A stretch of DNA of 56,142 bases from NCBI GenBank assembly GCA_937923485.1, contig CALDUE010000122.1, positions 1 to 56,142 of the forward strand, in the 5' to 3' direction. How positions within the stretch are numbered: the stretch's first letter is position 1; each line of letters starts with the position of its first letter. The position numbers were made by a program, and so were the translations under genes. The notes under the pieces were generated by a model that did not search any database, was not told where the DNA came from, and saw only the letters and a program-made list of their open reading frames with translations. Source of the DNA: an uncultured Saprospiraceae bacterium. GTDB lineage: Bacteria; Bacteroidota; Bacteroidia; Chitinophagales; Saprospiraceae. Positions 7,337 to 15,873 of this stretch are shown piece after piece.

Positions 7337-9088
7337 ATGACACTCTTCGATGAAAACAGCCCCCGCAAATACGATGCAATAGTCATCGGTTCTGGAATTT
7401 CAGGTGGTTGGGCAGCTAAGGAACTTTGCGAGGGAGGATTAAAGACACTTGTACTTGAGCGTGGTAAGCATGTTGAGCACGGTGATTATCCTACAGCGAG
7501 TTTAGACCCTTGGGATCTTAATGATGATTCACCGGGTATTTTCAAGATAGGTGAGGGGCATGTGAAGGTAATGGGGGATCAAGGCTTTACCGAAGAGGAG
7601 GAAGAAACCTATAAGGTGCAACGACGAACGGGTTGGAGTGCAAGTCGTACCACCGCGCGTCACTACTGTAACGATAAGGAGCACCCGTATTTAGAAGCAC
7701 CAGGTGCTCGTTTTGACTGGATTCGAGGTTACCAGACTGGTGGACGTTCACTTATCTGGGGACGTCAGAGCTATCGCTGGGCACCAGTCGACTTCGAGAT
7801 GAATAAGCGCCAAGGCATCGCCATCGATTGGCCGATACGCTATAAGGATCTTGAACCTTATTACGCAAAAGTCGAAGAGTACATTGGCGTTAGTGGTCGT
7901 ATGGAAGGAAAGAATGATAGACTTCCAGACGGTGTTTTTGAGCCTCCGATGGACTATACCAAACCAGAAGAAGTTCTAAAAGGTGCCATTGAGTCAAAGT
8001 ATGAGGATGGTCGTTTCATGACTATTGGACGTACAGCTCACCTTACAGGCAAGACGCGGCCAGGTCGCCAGCTTTGTCAGAACCGTAACCGCTGCGAGCG
8101 CGGCTGTCCGTACGGAGGGTACTTCTCAAGTAATGCGAGTACACTGCCTGCGGCAGACCTTACGGGTAACCTCGTCCTTCGTCCAGGTTCAATTGTCAAA
8201 TCAATCGTTCGCGATGACACTACCGGTTTAGCGACAGGGGTAATTGTGATTGATAAGGACACCAAGGAGGAGATGGAATTCAATGCCAAGGTGATTTTCT
8301 TAAACGCGAGTACCGCTGGTTCTGCAGCAATCTTGATGCAATCAGGTGATTGGGCTAATGAATCGGACCAACTCGGTCGCAACATTATGGATCACCACTA
8401 CCAACTCGGTGCACGTGCCCGAATTGAAGGTTATGAAGACCTTGTAGACAAAGGACGTCGTGCAAACGGCTACTATATCCCACAATTCCGAAATAGAGGG
8501 GGCAACTCTGATGTAAAAGGATTCATTCGTGGATATGGATTGCAAGGTGGGGCAAGTCGCAGCAACTGGATGCGTGGTGTTTCTGAAATGGCTTACGGTA
8601 AGTCTTTCAAAGAGGAGATGATGAAGCCGGGAGAATGGCACATCGGACAAACTGCTTTCGGAGAAGTACTTCCGCATGCAGAAAACAAGATGACGCTCTC
8701 TGGAGAGATGGATCAGTGGGGCTTGCCAAAGTTGATGTTCCACACCAAGCTTCGTGAAAATGAAATTGAGATGCGTAAAGACATGCTCCAGCAATCCGCT
8801 GAGATGTATGAGCGTGCTGGATTCAAGGACGTTGAGACGTACGAGAACAAGGACTACGCAATCGGCCTCGGTATCCACGAAATGGGAACTGCCCGGATGG
8901 GACATGATCCAAAAACTTCTGTCCTTGATCGCTGGAATCGCGTCCACGCAGCAAAGAATATCTACGTAACTGACGGTTCGGCGATGGTGAGTTCTGGCAC
9001 AGTCAATCCAAGTCTTACTTATATGGCCATGACGGTGCGCTCTGCTGAGCACGCCTTGAAGGCTGTTGGAGCTGGAGAGTTAGGGTGA
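7337..9088 (+). CDS. GMC-family FAD-dependent oxidoreductase, large subunit 2
   Basis: A 583-residue paralogue of the product of 4793-6520, alike over its whole length. FAD motif GSGISGG, Cys cluster LCQNRNRCERGCPYG, and active-site His514 (HEMGTARMG) with Asn557 (VNPSLTYM). It has an extra acidic segment near residues 65-90 (SPGIFKIGEGHVKV). No small subunit follows it, so it probably shares the one at 6522 or replaces the first large subunit for a second substrate. A 137-base gap precedes it, room for its own promoter. Confidence 0.9.
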   Translation: MTLFDENSPRKYDAIVIGSGISGGWAAKELCEGGLKTLVLERGKHVEHGDYPTASLDPWDLNDDSPGIFKIGEGHVKVMGDQGFTEEEEETYKVQRRTGWSASRTTARHYCNDKEHPYLEAPGARFDWIRGYQTGGRSLIWGRQSYRWAPVDFEMNKRQGIAIDWPIRYKDLEPYYAKVEEYIGVSGRMEGKNDRLPDGVFEPPMDYTKPEEVLKGAIESKYEDGRFMTIGRTAHLTGKTRPGRQLCQNRNRCERGCPYGGYFSSNASTLPAADLTGNLVLRPGSIVKSIVRDDTTGLATGVIVIDKDTKEEMEFNAKVIFLNASTAGSAAILMQSGDWANESDQLGRNIMDHHYQLGARARIEGYEDLVDKGRRANGYYIPQFRNRGGNSDVKGFIRGYGLQGGASRSNWMRGVSEMAYGKSFKEEMMKPGEWHIGQTAFGEVLPHAENKMTLSGEMDQWGLPKLMFHTKLRENEIEMRKDMLQQSAEMYERAGFKDVETYENKDYAIGLGIHEMGTARMGHDPKTSVLDRWNRVHAAKNIYVTDGSAMVSSGTVNPSLTYMAMTVRSAEHALKAVGAGELG

Positions 9089-9092
9089 TTTG

Positions 9093-9125
9093 GAATTAGT
9101 GATCGCAGCTTTGCTGCTCTAATTC
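9093..9125. terminator. Possible bidirectional terminator between convergent genes
   Basis: GAATTAG (9093-9099) pairs with CTAATTC (9119-9125), enclosing GCAGC-TTT-GCTGC (9105-9117). The stem is interrupted by an asymmetric loop and lacks a clear T-run, so this is tentative. It lies between the GMC gene and the convergent DUF1501 gene. Confidence 0.4.
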
Positions 9126-9169
9126 TGAATTTCCGTGATGCTGGCTTGCCTTAGGTCTATAAGTCGAAC

Positions 9170-10723
9170 TTATTGCTTCACCCCACGTACCACTTTCACT
9201 TCTGCGCCTCGCTGCAGATGAAAGATGATTACACCTGATGGATATTGACGTGTATTAACATTGACGGTTTGCTCCCCTGCAGGTAGTCTTCTTTCGAAAA
9301 GTGTTTCGACAAGAGAACCGTTTACGTCATAAACACTCAAGCGAACGAGGCCTTTAGTTTTAGTCGTAAACCTTAATTGGGCTTGGTTTGCGAACGGACT
9401 TGGAGCAAGTGTGAGTTGGGTTTTGGCGAAAGCTGACTCTTCCGTACTGCTTATTGGATCAGCGCAATTCCGTACGACAGGTAGTTTGGTGTAGGTATTG
9501 TGGAGGATGTCTCGAACAACATGTTCTTCAACCCCAAACCAGTCTTCTAGCACAGAGCCATACACGTCGCGGAAGTCGTACTGCATGGCTACTCCTTCGA
9601 GTTCGTCAACTTGGGTATCAATCGTTGGATTGTCTCCAAGTGCACCTGCATTTACGCAATCGCCAAATAGAAACATCGGCGCCGCTGTTCCGTGGTCGGT
9701 GCCTAGACCTCCATTCTCACGGATGCGTCTGCCGAATTCAGAATAGGTCATACCGATCACGCGTTCGCCCAAACCTAAAGCATTAATATCTGCTTGAAAC
9801 GCTTTTACGGCTTCAGCAAGTTGTGTGAGTAGCTCGGCGTGTTCACCTGTCGTTGTATCTCCGTCAACCACTTGGTTGCCATGCGTGTCAAAGCCACCTA
9901 GGCTAACGACATAGACCTTTGTTTGCATGCCGCCAGAGATCATCTGTGCGACGTACTGAAGACGTGTGGCTAGTAAGTTGTCCTCTGGATAATCGACGAG
10001 GCTACTACCAGCTTCGGCTTTCCTTTTTACAATTGCGCTATACTGATTTGTCTGCGAAACGGACGTCCGCAGAAAATCTAGTTCAGGTCCACGAAGTGTG
10101 CTCGGGAGAGGCCCCGCAGTACCTTCTAAAATACTTGTTGCACGAAAAGGATTACTGACGGTAAGCGCAAAATTCCCAGCCTGACCTTGGCAAGTATCAG
10201 AAACTGTAGTGCCGACAGTTATGGCGATTGGATCACTGAAATCAGCATTTGGATAATCAGTTGGATATGTTGGGTGATCAGTATCTAAGGTTCGGCCTAG
10301 CCAGCCTGTGCGCAGATATTCAGTACTTTCCGAACCGCTATGCCAGATGTCTGTAGACCTGAAGTGACTCCGATTCTGTTCAGGGTAGGATACGTCTTGT
10401 ACGATTGCTAATTCACCCGCATCCCAAATGTCCCGAAATCCAGCGAGCGAGGGGTGTAGTGCCTTCGTGTCATCGATGGCGAGGAGTGAATTTTCAGGTA
10501 AGATGATCGTCGGTCGAACAGCCGCGAGGTTGTCATATTGATCGAGTGGGACTAGCGTGTTGAGGCCATCGTTACCGCCATTCAATTGAATGAGTACGAG
10601 TACTCGCTCATCTGGCTCACTACCGAGCGCACTGAACATGCGCGAAGAGGACAAGTCTCGAGGTAATTGATTAAAGAGAAGCGGGATGCCAGCTGAAGTG
10701 GCGAGAAATTTTCTGCGACGCAT
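9170..10723 (-). CDS. DUF1501 protein with T9SS sorting domain
   Basis: A 517-residue secreted protein. MRRRKFLATSAGIPLLF resembles a Tat-type signal. The body is the DUF1501 domain (VLIQLNGGNDGLNTLVPLD, MTYSEFGRRIRENGGLGTDHGTAAP), related to alkaline-phosphatase/sulfatase-like folds. The last about 85 residues (LAPSPFANQAQLRF, VRLSVYDVNGSLVETL, YPSGVIIFHL) are a type A T9SS C-terminal domain, so it should reach the cell surface. Function unknown. It lies just downstream of the DUF1800 gene, its usual partner, with a 33-base gap. One dispersed repeat copy encodes AFAKT at the linker before the sorting domain. Confidence 0.9.
   Translation of the reverse strand: MRRRKFLATSAGIPLLFNQLPRDLSSSRMFSALGSEPDERVLVLIQLNGGNDGLNTLVPLDQYDNLAAVRPTIILPENSLLAIDDTKALHPSLAGFRDIWDAGELAIVQDVSYPEQNRSHFRSTDIWHSGSESTEYLRTGWLGRTLDTDHPTYPTDYPNADFSDPIAITVGTTVSDTCQGQAGNFALTVSNPFRATSILEGTAGPLPSTLRGPELDFLRTSVSQTNQYSAIVKRKAEAGSSLVDYPEDNLLATRLQYVAQMISGGMQTKVYVVSLGGFDTHGNQVVDGDTTTGEHAELLTQLAEAVKAFQADINALGLGERVIGMTYSEFGRRIRENGGLGTDHGTAAPMFLFGDCVNAGALGDNPTIDTQVDELEGVAMQYDFRDVYGSVLEDWFGVEEHVVRDILHNTYTKLPVVRNCADPISSTEESAFAKTQLTLAPSPFANQAQLRFTTKTKGLVRLSVYDVNGSLVETLFERRLPAGEQTVNVNTRQYPSGVIIFHLQRGAEVKVVRGVKQ
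9419..9433 (+). repeat. Dispersed repeat copy, exact with N=A
   Basis: GGTTTTGGCGAAAGC; in the minus-strand DUF1501 gene, read as AFAKT. Confidence 0.9.
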
Positions 10724-10756
10724 ATCGAAGCTATTTGGAAGCGCTGAGCGCTGAGA

Positions 10757-12355
10757 CTAGTAGAGGTGAAATTCAGGGCTATTGAGGAGGGCAGAAACAA
10801 CTGCATCGAGTTTTCTGCTCACCGCTTCCCGCATATCTAAGTCATCTGGGTCGTTGAGGAAATTATTGTATTCAACGGTCCACTCAAAGTCTGGCAAGCC
10901 GGGAATTAAAATTTCTTTTAAAGCATCAACTTGGTCAGATGTAAGCGGATCTCCAATAATTCTCAATCCCATTTCTTCGATGAGGTCGTTAGGGTCTGTT
11001 GGATTATCAAATCCTGCGATGTAAGGGATGAAGTCAGGGCGTACTCTAAAGCCATCATGGAAGATTCCATTGTTGGTAACGAAACCAACGAAATCTGTTT
11101 TTGAAGAAAGAGTGGAAGCATTGATCCAAATGCGGTTATACTGTGGGGCTTGATGCCAAGCTGGATAACCTGCAACAGATGGGGGTCTATCAACCGATAG
11201 TAATTGTTCCGCGGCCTCAACGTGCATACGTCTATAAAACCCATAGGTCATGATTAAATCTGGTTCTGGCTCGAACCCGAGACCTATCGTGGCATCTGCA
11301 ACGTAATCTATTGGGCTTTTAATTAGTGCACCTCGGTGCTGGATGTCGAAGAAGTGTTCGCTGCCTAACAGAAGACGAATTACCGGCGCTACCTCGAAAT
11401 CATTAGCTCGCAAGGCTTGCGCCATTGGAGTGATAATATCTGCTTCTATTGTTGCATCGATTTCATAAAATACAAACCATCGATACAGCTTTCGGCAAAG
11501 GTAGTGTGCTGCTTGTGGGTGAGCGAAGATGGTGTCGATTACTTCTTGGTATGCATCTTCTCCTGCAACGGTGAGTACCTTATTGTCGAACCTATGGCTT
11601 AGCTGGCGAGGTGCAGGATCGTGTCGATTGCTATTGAAATATGCTTCGGGCTGCAAGGCAGCATCTTCCTGATTAAAGTAGCGTGTTTGCCATCCAGTTA
11701 GTGCATTTGCGATCGCACGTATATCATCTTCGGTGTATGTGGTGTAGTCTCCACTAGCTACTTGGTCGCCTTTGCCCAGGGTGAATAATTCTAGTAATTC
11801 ACGGCCATAATTTTCATTAGGATTTCCCGCCCGATTTTGATTGCCGTTGAGGAAATTAAGCATCGAAGGATCGATCGTAACTTGCTTTACTAATTCACGG
11901 AAATTGCCCAGGCTGAAGTCGTGAAGTAGCTTATAATTTTTGTACACGACGCGTCTCTCCGAAATCCCTAAGATCGAAAAGTGGTTATGCCAGAAGAGCC
12001 ACATGCGAGGGCTAATATTAAATCCTCCTTTTAGCATATGTCTAAGGATATAACCTTGAAGACTTCGCCCTCGATATGAATTTACATTAACACCATCAAC
12101 GGCCGGGGCATTTACCCATGACTGTCCAACGGGTACGTTTGGGTCTTCCGTAAAGTAAGGGTTGACCGGCTCGCCGAAGGACCCCAAAGGTTGGAATAAC
12201 TCATTGAGGCTGCCTTCTAGGCCTTTACCAATTGCATCGTTGATTCGCGTTTGCGTGACGGCAAAGGTGGTTCTGCGCAGCAGATGGTTGGCTTCAGCTT
12301 GTCCAAAGGTCCCGGTATAAGGTGTGAGTCCAGTGATTGTGGCAGTTGAGACCAT
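10757..12355 (-). CDS. DUF1800 domain protein
   Basis: A DUF1800 protein of 532 residues from the ATG at 12355; a TTG nine codons upstream is less likely. Family signatures: EANHLLRRTTF at the N-terminus, MWLFWHNHF, the NYGRELLELFTLG motif, ALTGWQTR, LYRWFVFYE, and RPPSVAGYPAW near the C-terminus. The family is widely paired with DUF1501 and has no settled function. No T9SS sorting domain is visible here, unlike in its partner, and the N-terminus lacks a strong signal peptide. Expected first gene of a two-gene operon with the DUF1501 gene. Confidence 0.88.
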   Translation of the reverse strand: MVSTATITGLTPYTGTFGQAEANHLLRRTTFAVTQTRINDAIGKGLEGSLNELFQPLGSFGEPVNPYFTEDPNVPVGQSWVNAPAVDGVNVNSYRGRSLQGYILRHMLKGGFNISPRMWLFWHNHFSILGISERRVVYKNYKLLHDFSLGNFRELVKQVTIDPSMLNFLNGNQNRAGNPNENYGRELLELFTLGKGDQVASGDYTTYTEDDIRAIANALTGWQTRYFNQEDAALQPEAYFNSNRHDPAPRQLSHRFDNKVLTVAGEDAYQEVIDTIFAHPQAAHYLCRKLYRWFVFYEIDATIEADIITPMAQALRANDFEVAPVIRLLLGSEHFFDIQHRGALIKSPIDYVADATIGLGFEPEPDLIMTYGFYRRMHVEAAEQLLSVDRPPSVAGYPAWHQAPQYNRIWINASTLSSKTDFVGFVTNNGIFHDGFRVRPDFIPYIAGFDNPTDPNDLIEEMGLRIIGDPLTSDQVDALKEILIPGLPDFEWTVEYNNFLNDPDDLDMREAVSRKLDAVVSALLNSPEFHLY

Positions 12356-12527
12356 GAGTAAGTTGATTTTGATCAGTTTCAACGCAAAAAATACGCCTGA
12401 TATGTGGATTGGTCCTAAAGTGTTAAAAGAGTGCCTTTTTTGCTATTTGGCGGCTGTTGTCTGAAGATTTGAACTTCTCCGCTAGAGCAAATGCTCTTCT
12501 TACTCGCAAATTCAGTAGCTTGTACCC

Positions 12528-13412
12528 ATGGACAGACGATCTTTTTTGAAAGCAGGAAGTCTTGCAGGCACAGGATTGACTGTGAGTGTACCAGCAATTG
12601 CTACGGAGGTTTTGGCGCAAGCCGACCCTTCAGGCCATGCAAACAATGGAATACCTCTGTCGCAACAATCTATGTGCTACTGGACCTATGGCTTCATGAG
12701 CTTAGAGGAGTTGCTCCCTAAGCTTAAGAAGATGGGGCTTTCTGCGATAGATCTGATTACGCCCAAGGATTGGCCTATTTTGAAGGAACATGGATTCACG
12801 TGTTCGATGGCCTATGGTCGAGAGAAAGAAGATATCACAACAGGCTTTATTGATGAGCAGCTTCACGATGAGTTGTATACAGCTTACGCCAAAACCATCC
12901 CTCAGATGGCGGAATACGGCTACAAAAGCATGGTGGTTTTTGCTGGAAACCGTCGAGGCAGAAATGACTTAGACGGCCTGCGCACCGCTGCGAAGGGCTT
13001 AAAGCGTTTGATGCCGATCGCGGTAGAGCATGGAGTGACAGTCCAGCTCGAAGTCTTCAATTCTAAGGTGGATCATCCTGACTATATGGGGGATTCAACA
13101 GCTTGGGCTGTGACATTATGCGATTTGGTAGATTCAGAAAATTTCAAAATTCTCTGGGATATCTATCACATGCAGGTACAGGAAGGAAATATCATCCAAA
13201 CCATAAAGGACTATCACCCTTACTTTGGTCACTACCATACCGCGGGCGTTCCAGGTCGACATGAGATCGGTAATAATCAAGAGATATATTACCCTGCTGT
13301 CATCCAGGCGATAAAAGACACAGGTTATACGGGTTATCTTGCACATGAATTTTTACCCACTGAAGAAGATAAGCTTCAGGGGCTTCGAGAGGCTATTCGG
13401 ATATGTGGGTAA
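12528..13412 (+). CDS. Tat-exported sugar isomerase/epimerase (hydroxypyruvate isomerase-like)
   Basis: A 294-residue TIM barrel of the xylose-isomerase-like superfamily, closest in feel to hydroxypyruvate isomerases. The signal MDRRSFLKAGSLAGTG is an excellent Tat motif (RRSFLK), with a likely cleavage after ATEVLAQA. Metal-ligand motifs are visible: LEVFNSK, LWDIYHMQ, YFGHYHTAGVPGRHE and YLAHEFLP. Export by Tat implies it folds with its metal in the cytosol and acts in the periplasm. It is divergent from the DUF1800 gene. Two dispersed repeat copies fall in it (VLAQA and AYAKT). Confidence 0.87.
   Translation: MDRRSFLKAGSLAGTGLTVSVPAIATEVLAQADPSGHANNGIPLSQQSMCYWTYGFMSLEELLPKLKKMGLSAIDLITPKDWPILKEHGFTCSMAYGREKEDITTGFIDEQLHDELYTAYAKTIPQMAEYGYKSMVVFAGNRRGRNDLDGLRTAAKGLKRLMPIAVEHGVTVQLEVFNSKVDHPDYMGDSTAWAVTLCDLVDSENFKILWDIYHMQVQEGNIIQTIKDYHPYFGHYHTAGVPGRHEIGNNQEIYYPAVIQAIKDTGYTGYLAHEFLPTEEDKLQGLREAIRICG
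12608..12622 (+). repeat. Dispersed repeat copy, exact with N=C
   Basis: GGTTTTGGCGCAAGC at the Tat signal cleavage region of the exported isomerase, read as VLAQA. Confidence 0.85.
12882..12896 (-). repeat. Dispersed repeat copy, exact with N=T
   Basis: GCTTACGCCAAAACC inside the exported isomerase gene, read as AYAKT. Confidence 0.88.
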
Positions 13413-13430
13413 ATTTTAAATATTTAGAAT

Positions 13431-15056
13431 ATGAAATTTTTGGTCTTAGTCAGTTTGTTGTTTATACCTGTCATCTCTTTTAGTCAGTATTCTGTTTTTG
13501 CAGGTTCTGGTACAATATTCCCCCAGCCTAATGATGGTGTCGTATCAGTTGCAAGTAGTGTTGGTTACATAAGTAAGGTTGAGACTTTCAACTCAATAGG
13601 TTCAAGTGGAACAATTTCTACATTCCCGACTGGATTGACAGGGGATTTTGGTGACTATGTTTTAGTAGGGTAAGAGCTATACTTCATTCCGACCTTTTGG
13701 GTTGATTTTGATGTCGTTGCAGATGCGGGGACTAAACTTCTAAAGCTCGAATCAAATAACGTATCGTTACTGTATGACGGGCCCTTCAGTTACGAGAACC
13801 TAGTCGCAGAAAAATCTTTAGGTATAGGTGCTACGACAGGTAACTTCATCATTAGCGAAGGGGATTCAATTCACCTTATTACTGAGCAGGGGACGCTAGT
13901 TCGGTCAGCTTCTCTGCCGGCTGAGTATGACTACACAGAGGCAATCGATATGAGAGGGATGTCTTTGTCTGCGGAATTCACTGTGATTTGTAGTGAAAGC
14001 TTTTCTAACCAGAATACTACTATTCTTTCTTTTGATACGCTTGGACAAGTTGTTAATTCAGAAAGCTTAAGTGCAAATTTATTGAAGACTTGGACTAGAA
14101 ATGGTCAATCCTTTTTGTTTTTTAAGGAAGGATATATGGCTTTAGGGGCAGGCGGTCTCACGCCATATCCTGCAAACCTTGGTGTAATTGAACTAGCATA
14201 CGATGCTTTTGAGGTGGCAGTAGTGCGAAACGATGAGGGGCAATATTATTCATTTAACGCTGACGATGGATTCATTGCCTTGGGAAATCCGATTGGTGAA
14301 AATTCCTATTCAAATATTATAAAACGTTCAGAAGGTTGGTACTCTTTAGTCGCAGGTATTTTAACTTTTAATCCACTTCGTTTAGATGCGCCACCAGTAA
14401 ATCCTTTAGAATTTACATTTACTGCAGATTCTGCTGTGGTGCGTATTGATCGACCTGGGGCGCCAAACTTTACAAGAACTTTCTACACGGTATATTACAC
14501 TATAACTTTAACCAATACTTCAGATCAAGAAGTAACTTCCGCATCGGTAGAAGTTTTAGGCGTTCGAGGATCTTACGATCCATTTGATCGCTTGTCAGCA
14601 GCTTCGTTCGTATCTGTAGGAAGTATTCCTGCAGGTGGTACTGTGTCAACCTCTGGGGTACATACCTATAGTTTGCCTGGCGAACTTCCTGCACCAAGGG
14701 CAGGGTTGCAAGCATGCATTACAGGCGTTAGTAATATTCCTATTTTTGGTGGTGAACCTACTTGCAAGCAAGCTGTGACCGCTCAAGTGTCAAGTGTTAA
14801 TAATGCTGTCGCTGTTGATGCAGGTCTTATTGAGGTCTATCCAAACCCGATTGATCACCAGTTTAAATTGGAAACTGAAAAAGAAGTTCGAACCGTGCAG
14901 TTGTTCAACACAACTGGTCAACTGATCCAGGAATTTAAGGGAGGATTAGCTCAAGTTTATCAACTGAACGAAGGAACTCCATCTGGATTCTACACCCTAC
15001 AAGTTTATTATAAAACTGGTGAAATAGAGTCTGTGAAAGTTCTGATAGAAAAGTAA
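13431..15056 (+). pseudogene. T9SS-secreted protein gene interrupted by one in-frame stop
   Basis: Translation from ATG 13431 gives a signal peptide (MKFLVLVSLLFIPVISFSQ) and stops at TAA 13671-13673. The same frame then stays open with sensible protein sequence (ELYFIPTFWVDFDVV...) through 15056; no frame change is needed. Together this is one gene of about 541 codons with a T9SS C-terminal domain (IEVYPNPIDHQFKLE, VQLFNTTGQLIQEF, GFYTLQVYYKTG). An ATG at 13950 could start the downstream part, but that product would lack a signal peptide. No domain recognised in the middle. More AT-rich than its neighbours and free of the dispersed repeat. Confidence 0.85.
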
Positions 15057-15800
15057 TTATAAGGGTCGCAACCAAATATTACGAAAGCTCATTGGGTTGC
15101 CGTGATCTTGTAAGCGGATTGGAGCAACTCCATGTGGCTCATAAACGCCTCGACCTTTAAAAGGAGTTGTACCTTGAATTGCCGTATGGTTTTGAACAAG
15201 AACTCCATTTTGAATAACGGTGACATAGGCAGGGTGGAGTAGGGTTCCCTTTTCGCTAAATACTGGAGCAGTATAAATTACATCATAGGTCTGCCATTCA
15301 CCTGGTGCTTTACATGCATTGACCATTGGCGGTGTTTGCTTGTAAATACTTCCCGCCTGACCGTTTGAGTACGTTGGATTATTGTAGTTATCTAGGATTT
15401 GAACCTCATATCGATCTTGGAGAAACAAGCCAGAGTTGCCCCGCCCTTGTCCTTCTCCTTTGACAACTGCTGGAGTACGAAATTCTAGATGAAGCTGAAA
15501 GTTATCAAAGCTATCACGCGTCACGATGTCCCCACCACTCGCCACTGTCATCGCGTTCTCGCCGAGTATCCAATGCGCGGGCGATCCATCGAGTTTTTGC
15601 CAATTCCTTAAACTCGTTCCATCAAAAAGTACGATGGCATCCGAAGGGGCGCCTCCTGTTTTGGCGGAAGCAGTAATTACAGGAACATTCACGTATTGCT
15701 CTGTTACTCTAGGGTCCATTTCTTCATCGGTGAGACCTTGCGCGTGGCTGGTTTTAGCGAAAGCGAAAAGAAGAAATGAGAAGAGAAGTAGGAGTCGCAT
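15057..15800 (-). CDS. DUF1080 (3-keto-disaccharide hydrolase-like) secreted protein
   Basis: From ATG 15800 the product is 247 residues with a cleavable signal peptide (MRLLLLFSFLLFAFAKTSHAQ). The DUF1080 concanavalin-like domain is shown by LFDGTSLRNWQKLDGSPAHWILGE, FQLHLEFRTP, NSGLFLQDRYEVQILD and the closing GNPMSFRNIWLRPL. Family members have been shown to hydrolyse 3-keto-glycosides, which suits the nearby GMC dehydrogenases. It should act in the periplasm or outside. The signal peptide itself is partly encoded by a dispersed repeat (AFAKT), and a second copy lies 93 bases away (ASAKT). Confidence 0.88.
   Translation of the reverse strand: MRLLLLFSFLLFAFAKTSHAQGLTDEEMDPRVTEQYVNVPVITASAKTGGAPSDAIVLFDGTSLRNWQKLDGSPAHWILGENAMTVASGGDIVTRDSFDNFQLHLEFRTPAVVKGEGQGRGNSGLFLQDRYEVQILDNYNNPTYSNGQAGSIYKQTPPMVNACKAPGEWQTYDVIYTAPVFSEKGTLLHPAYVTVIQNGVLVQNHTAIQGTTPFKGRGVYEPHGVAPIRLQDHGNPMSFRNIWLRPL
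15657..15671 (+). repeat. Dispersed repeat copy (TGTTTTGGCGGAAGC)
   Basis: In the minus-strand DUF1080 gene, read as ASAKT. Confidence 0.8.
15750..15764 (+). repeat. Dispersed repeat copy (GGTTTTAGCGAAAGC)
   Basis: In the minus-strand DUF1080 gene, within its signal peptide, read as AFAKT. Confidence 0.82.
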
Positions 15801-15873
15801 TATGAAAGTATTGTTGGAGAAGCTTTCCAGTGTACTTAAGGAAAGCTCCTCCAAAGCAGGAAAATAAAACTGA

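Noticed and set aside
13950-15056. An independent gene starting at ATG 13950
   Set aside because: The frame is continuous with the upstream signal-peptide part, and the downstream part alone would have a T9SS domain without a signal peptide. A single gene with a stop is simpler.
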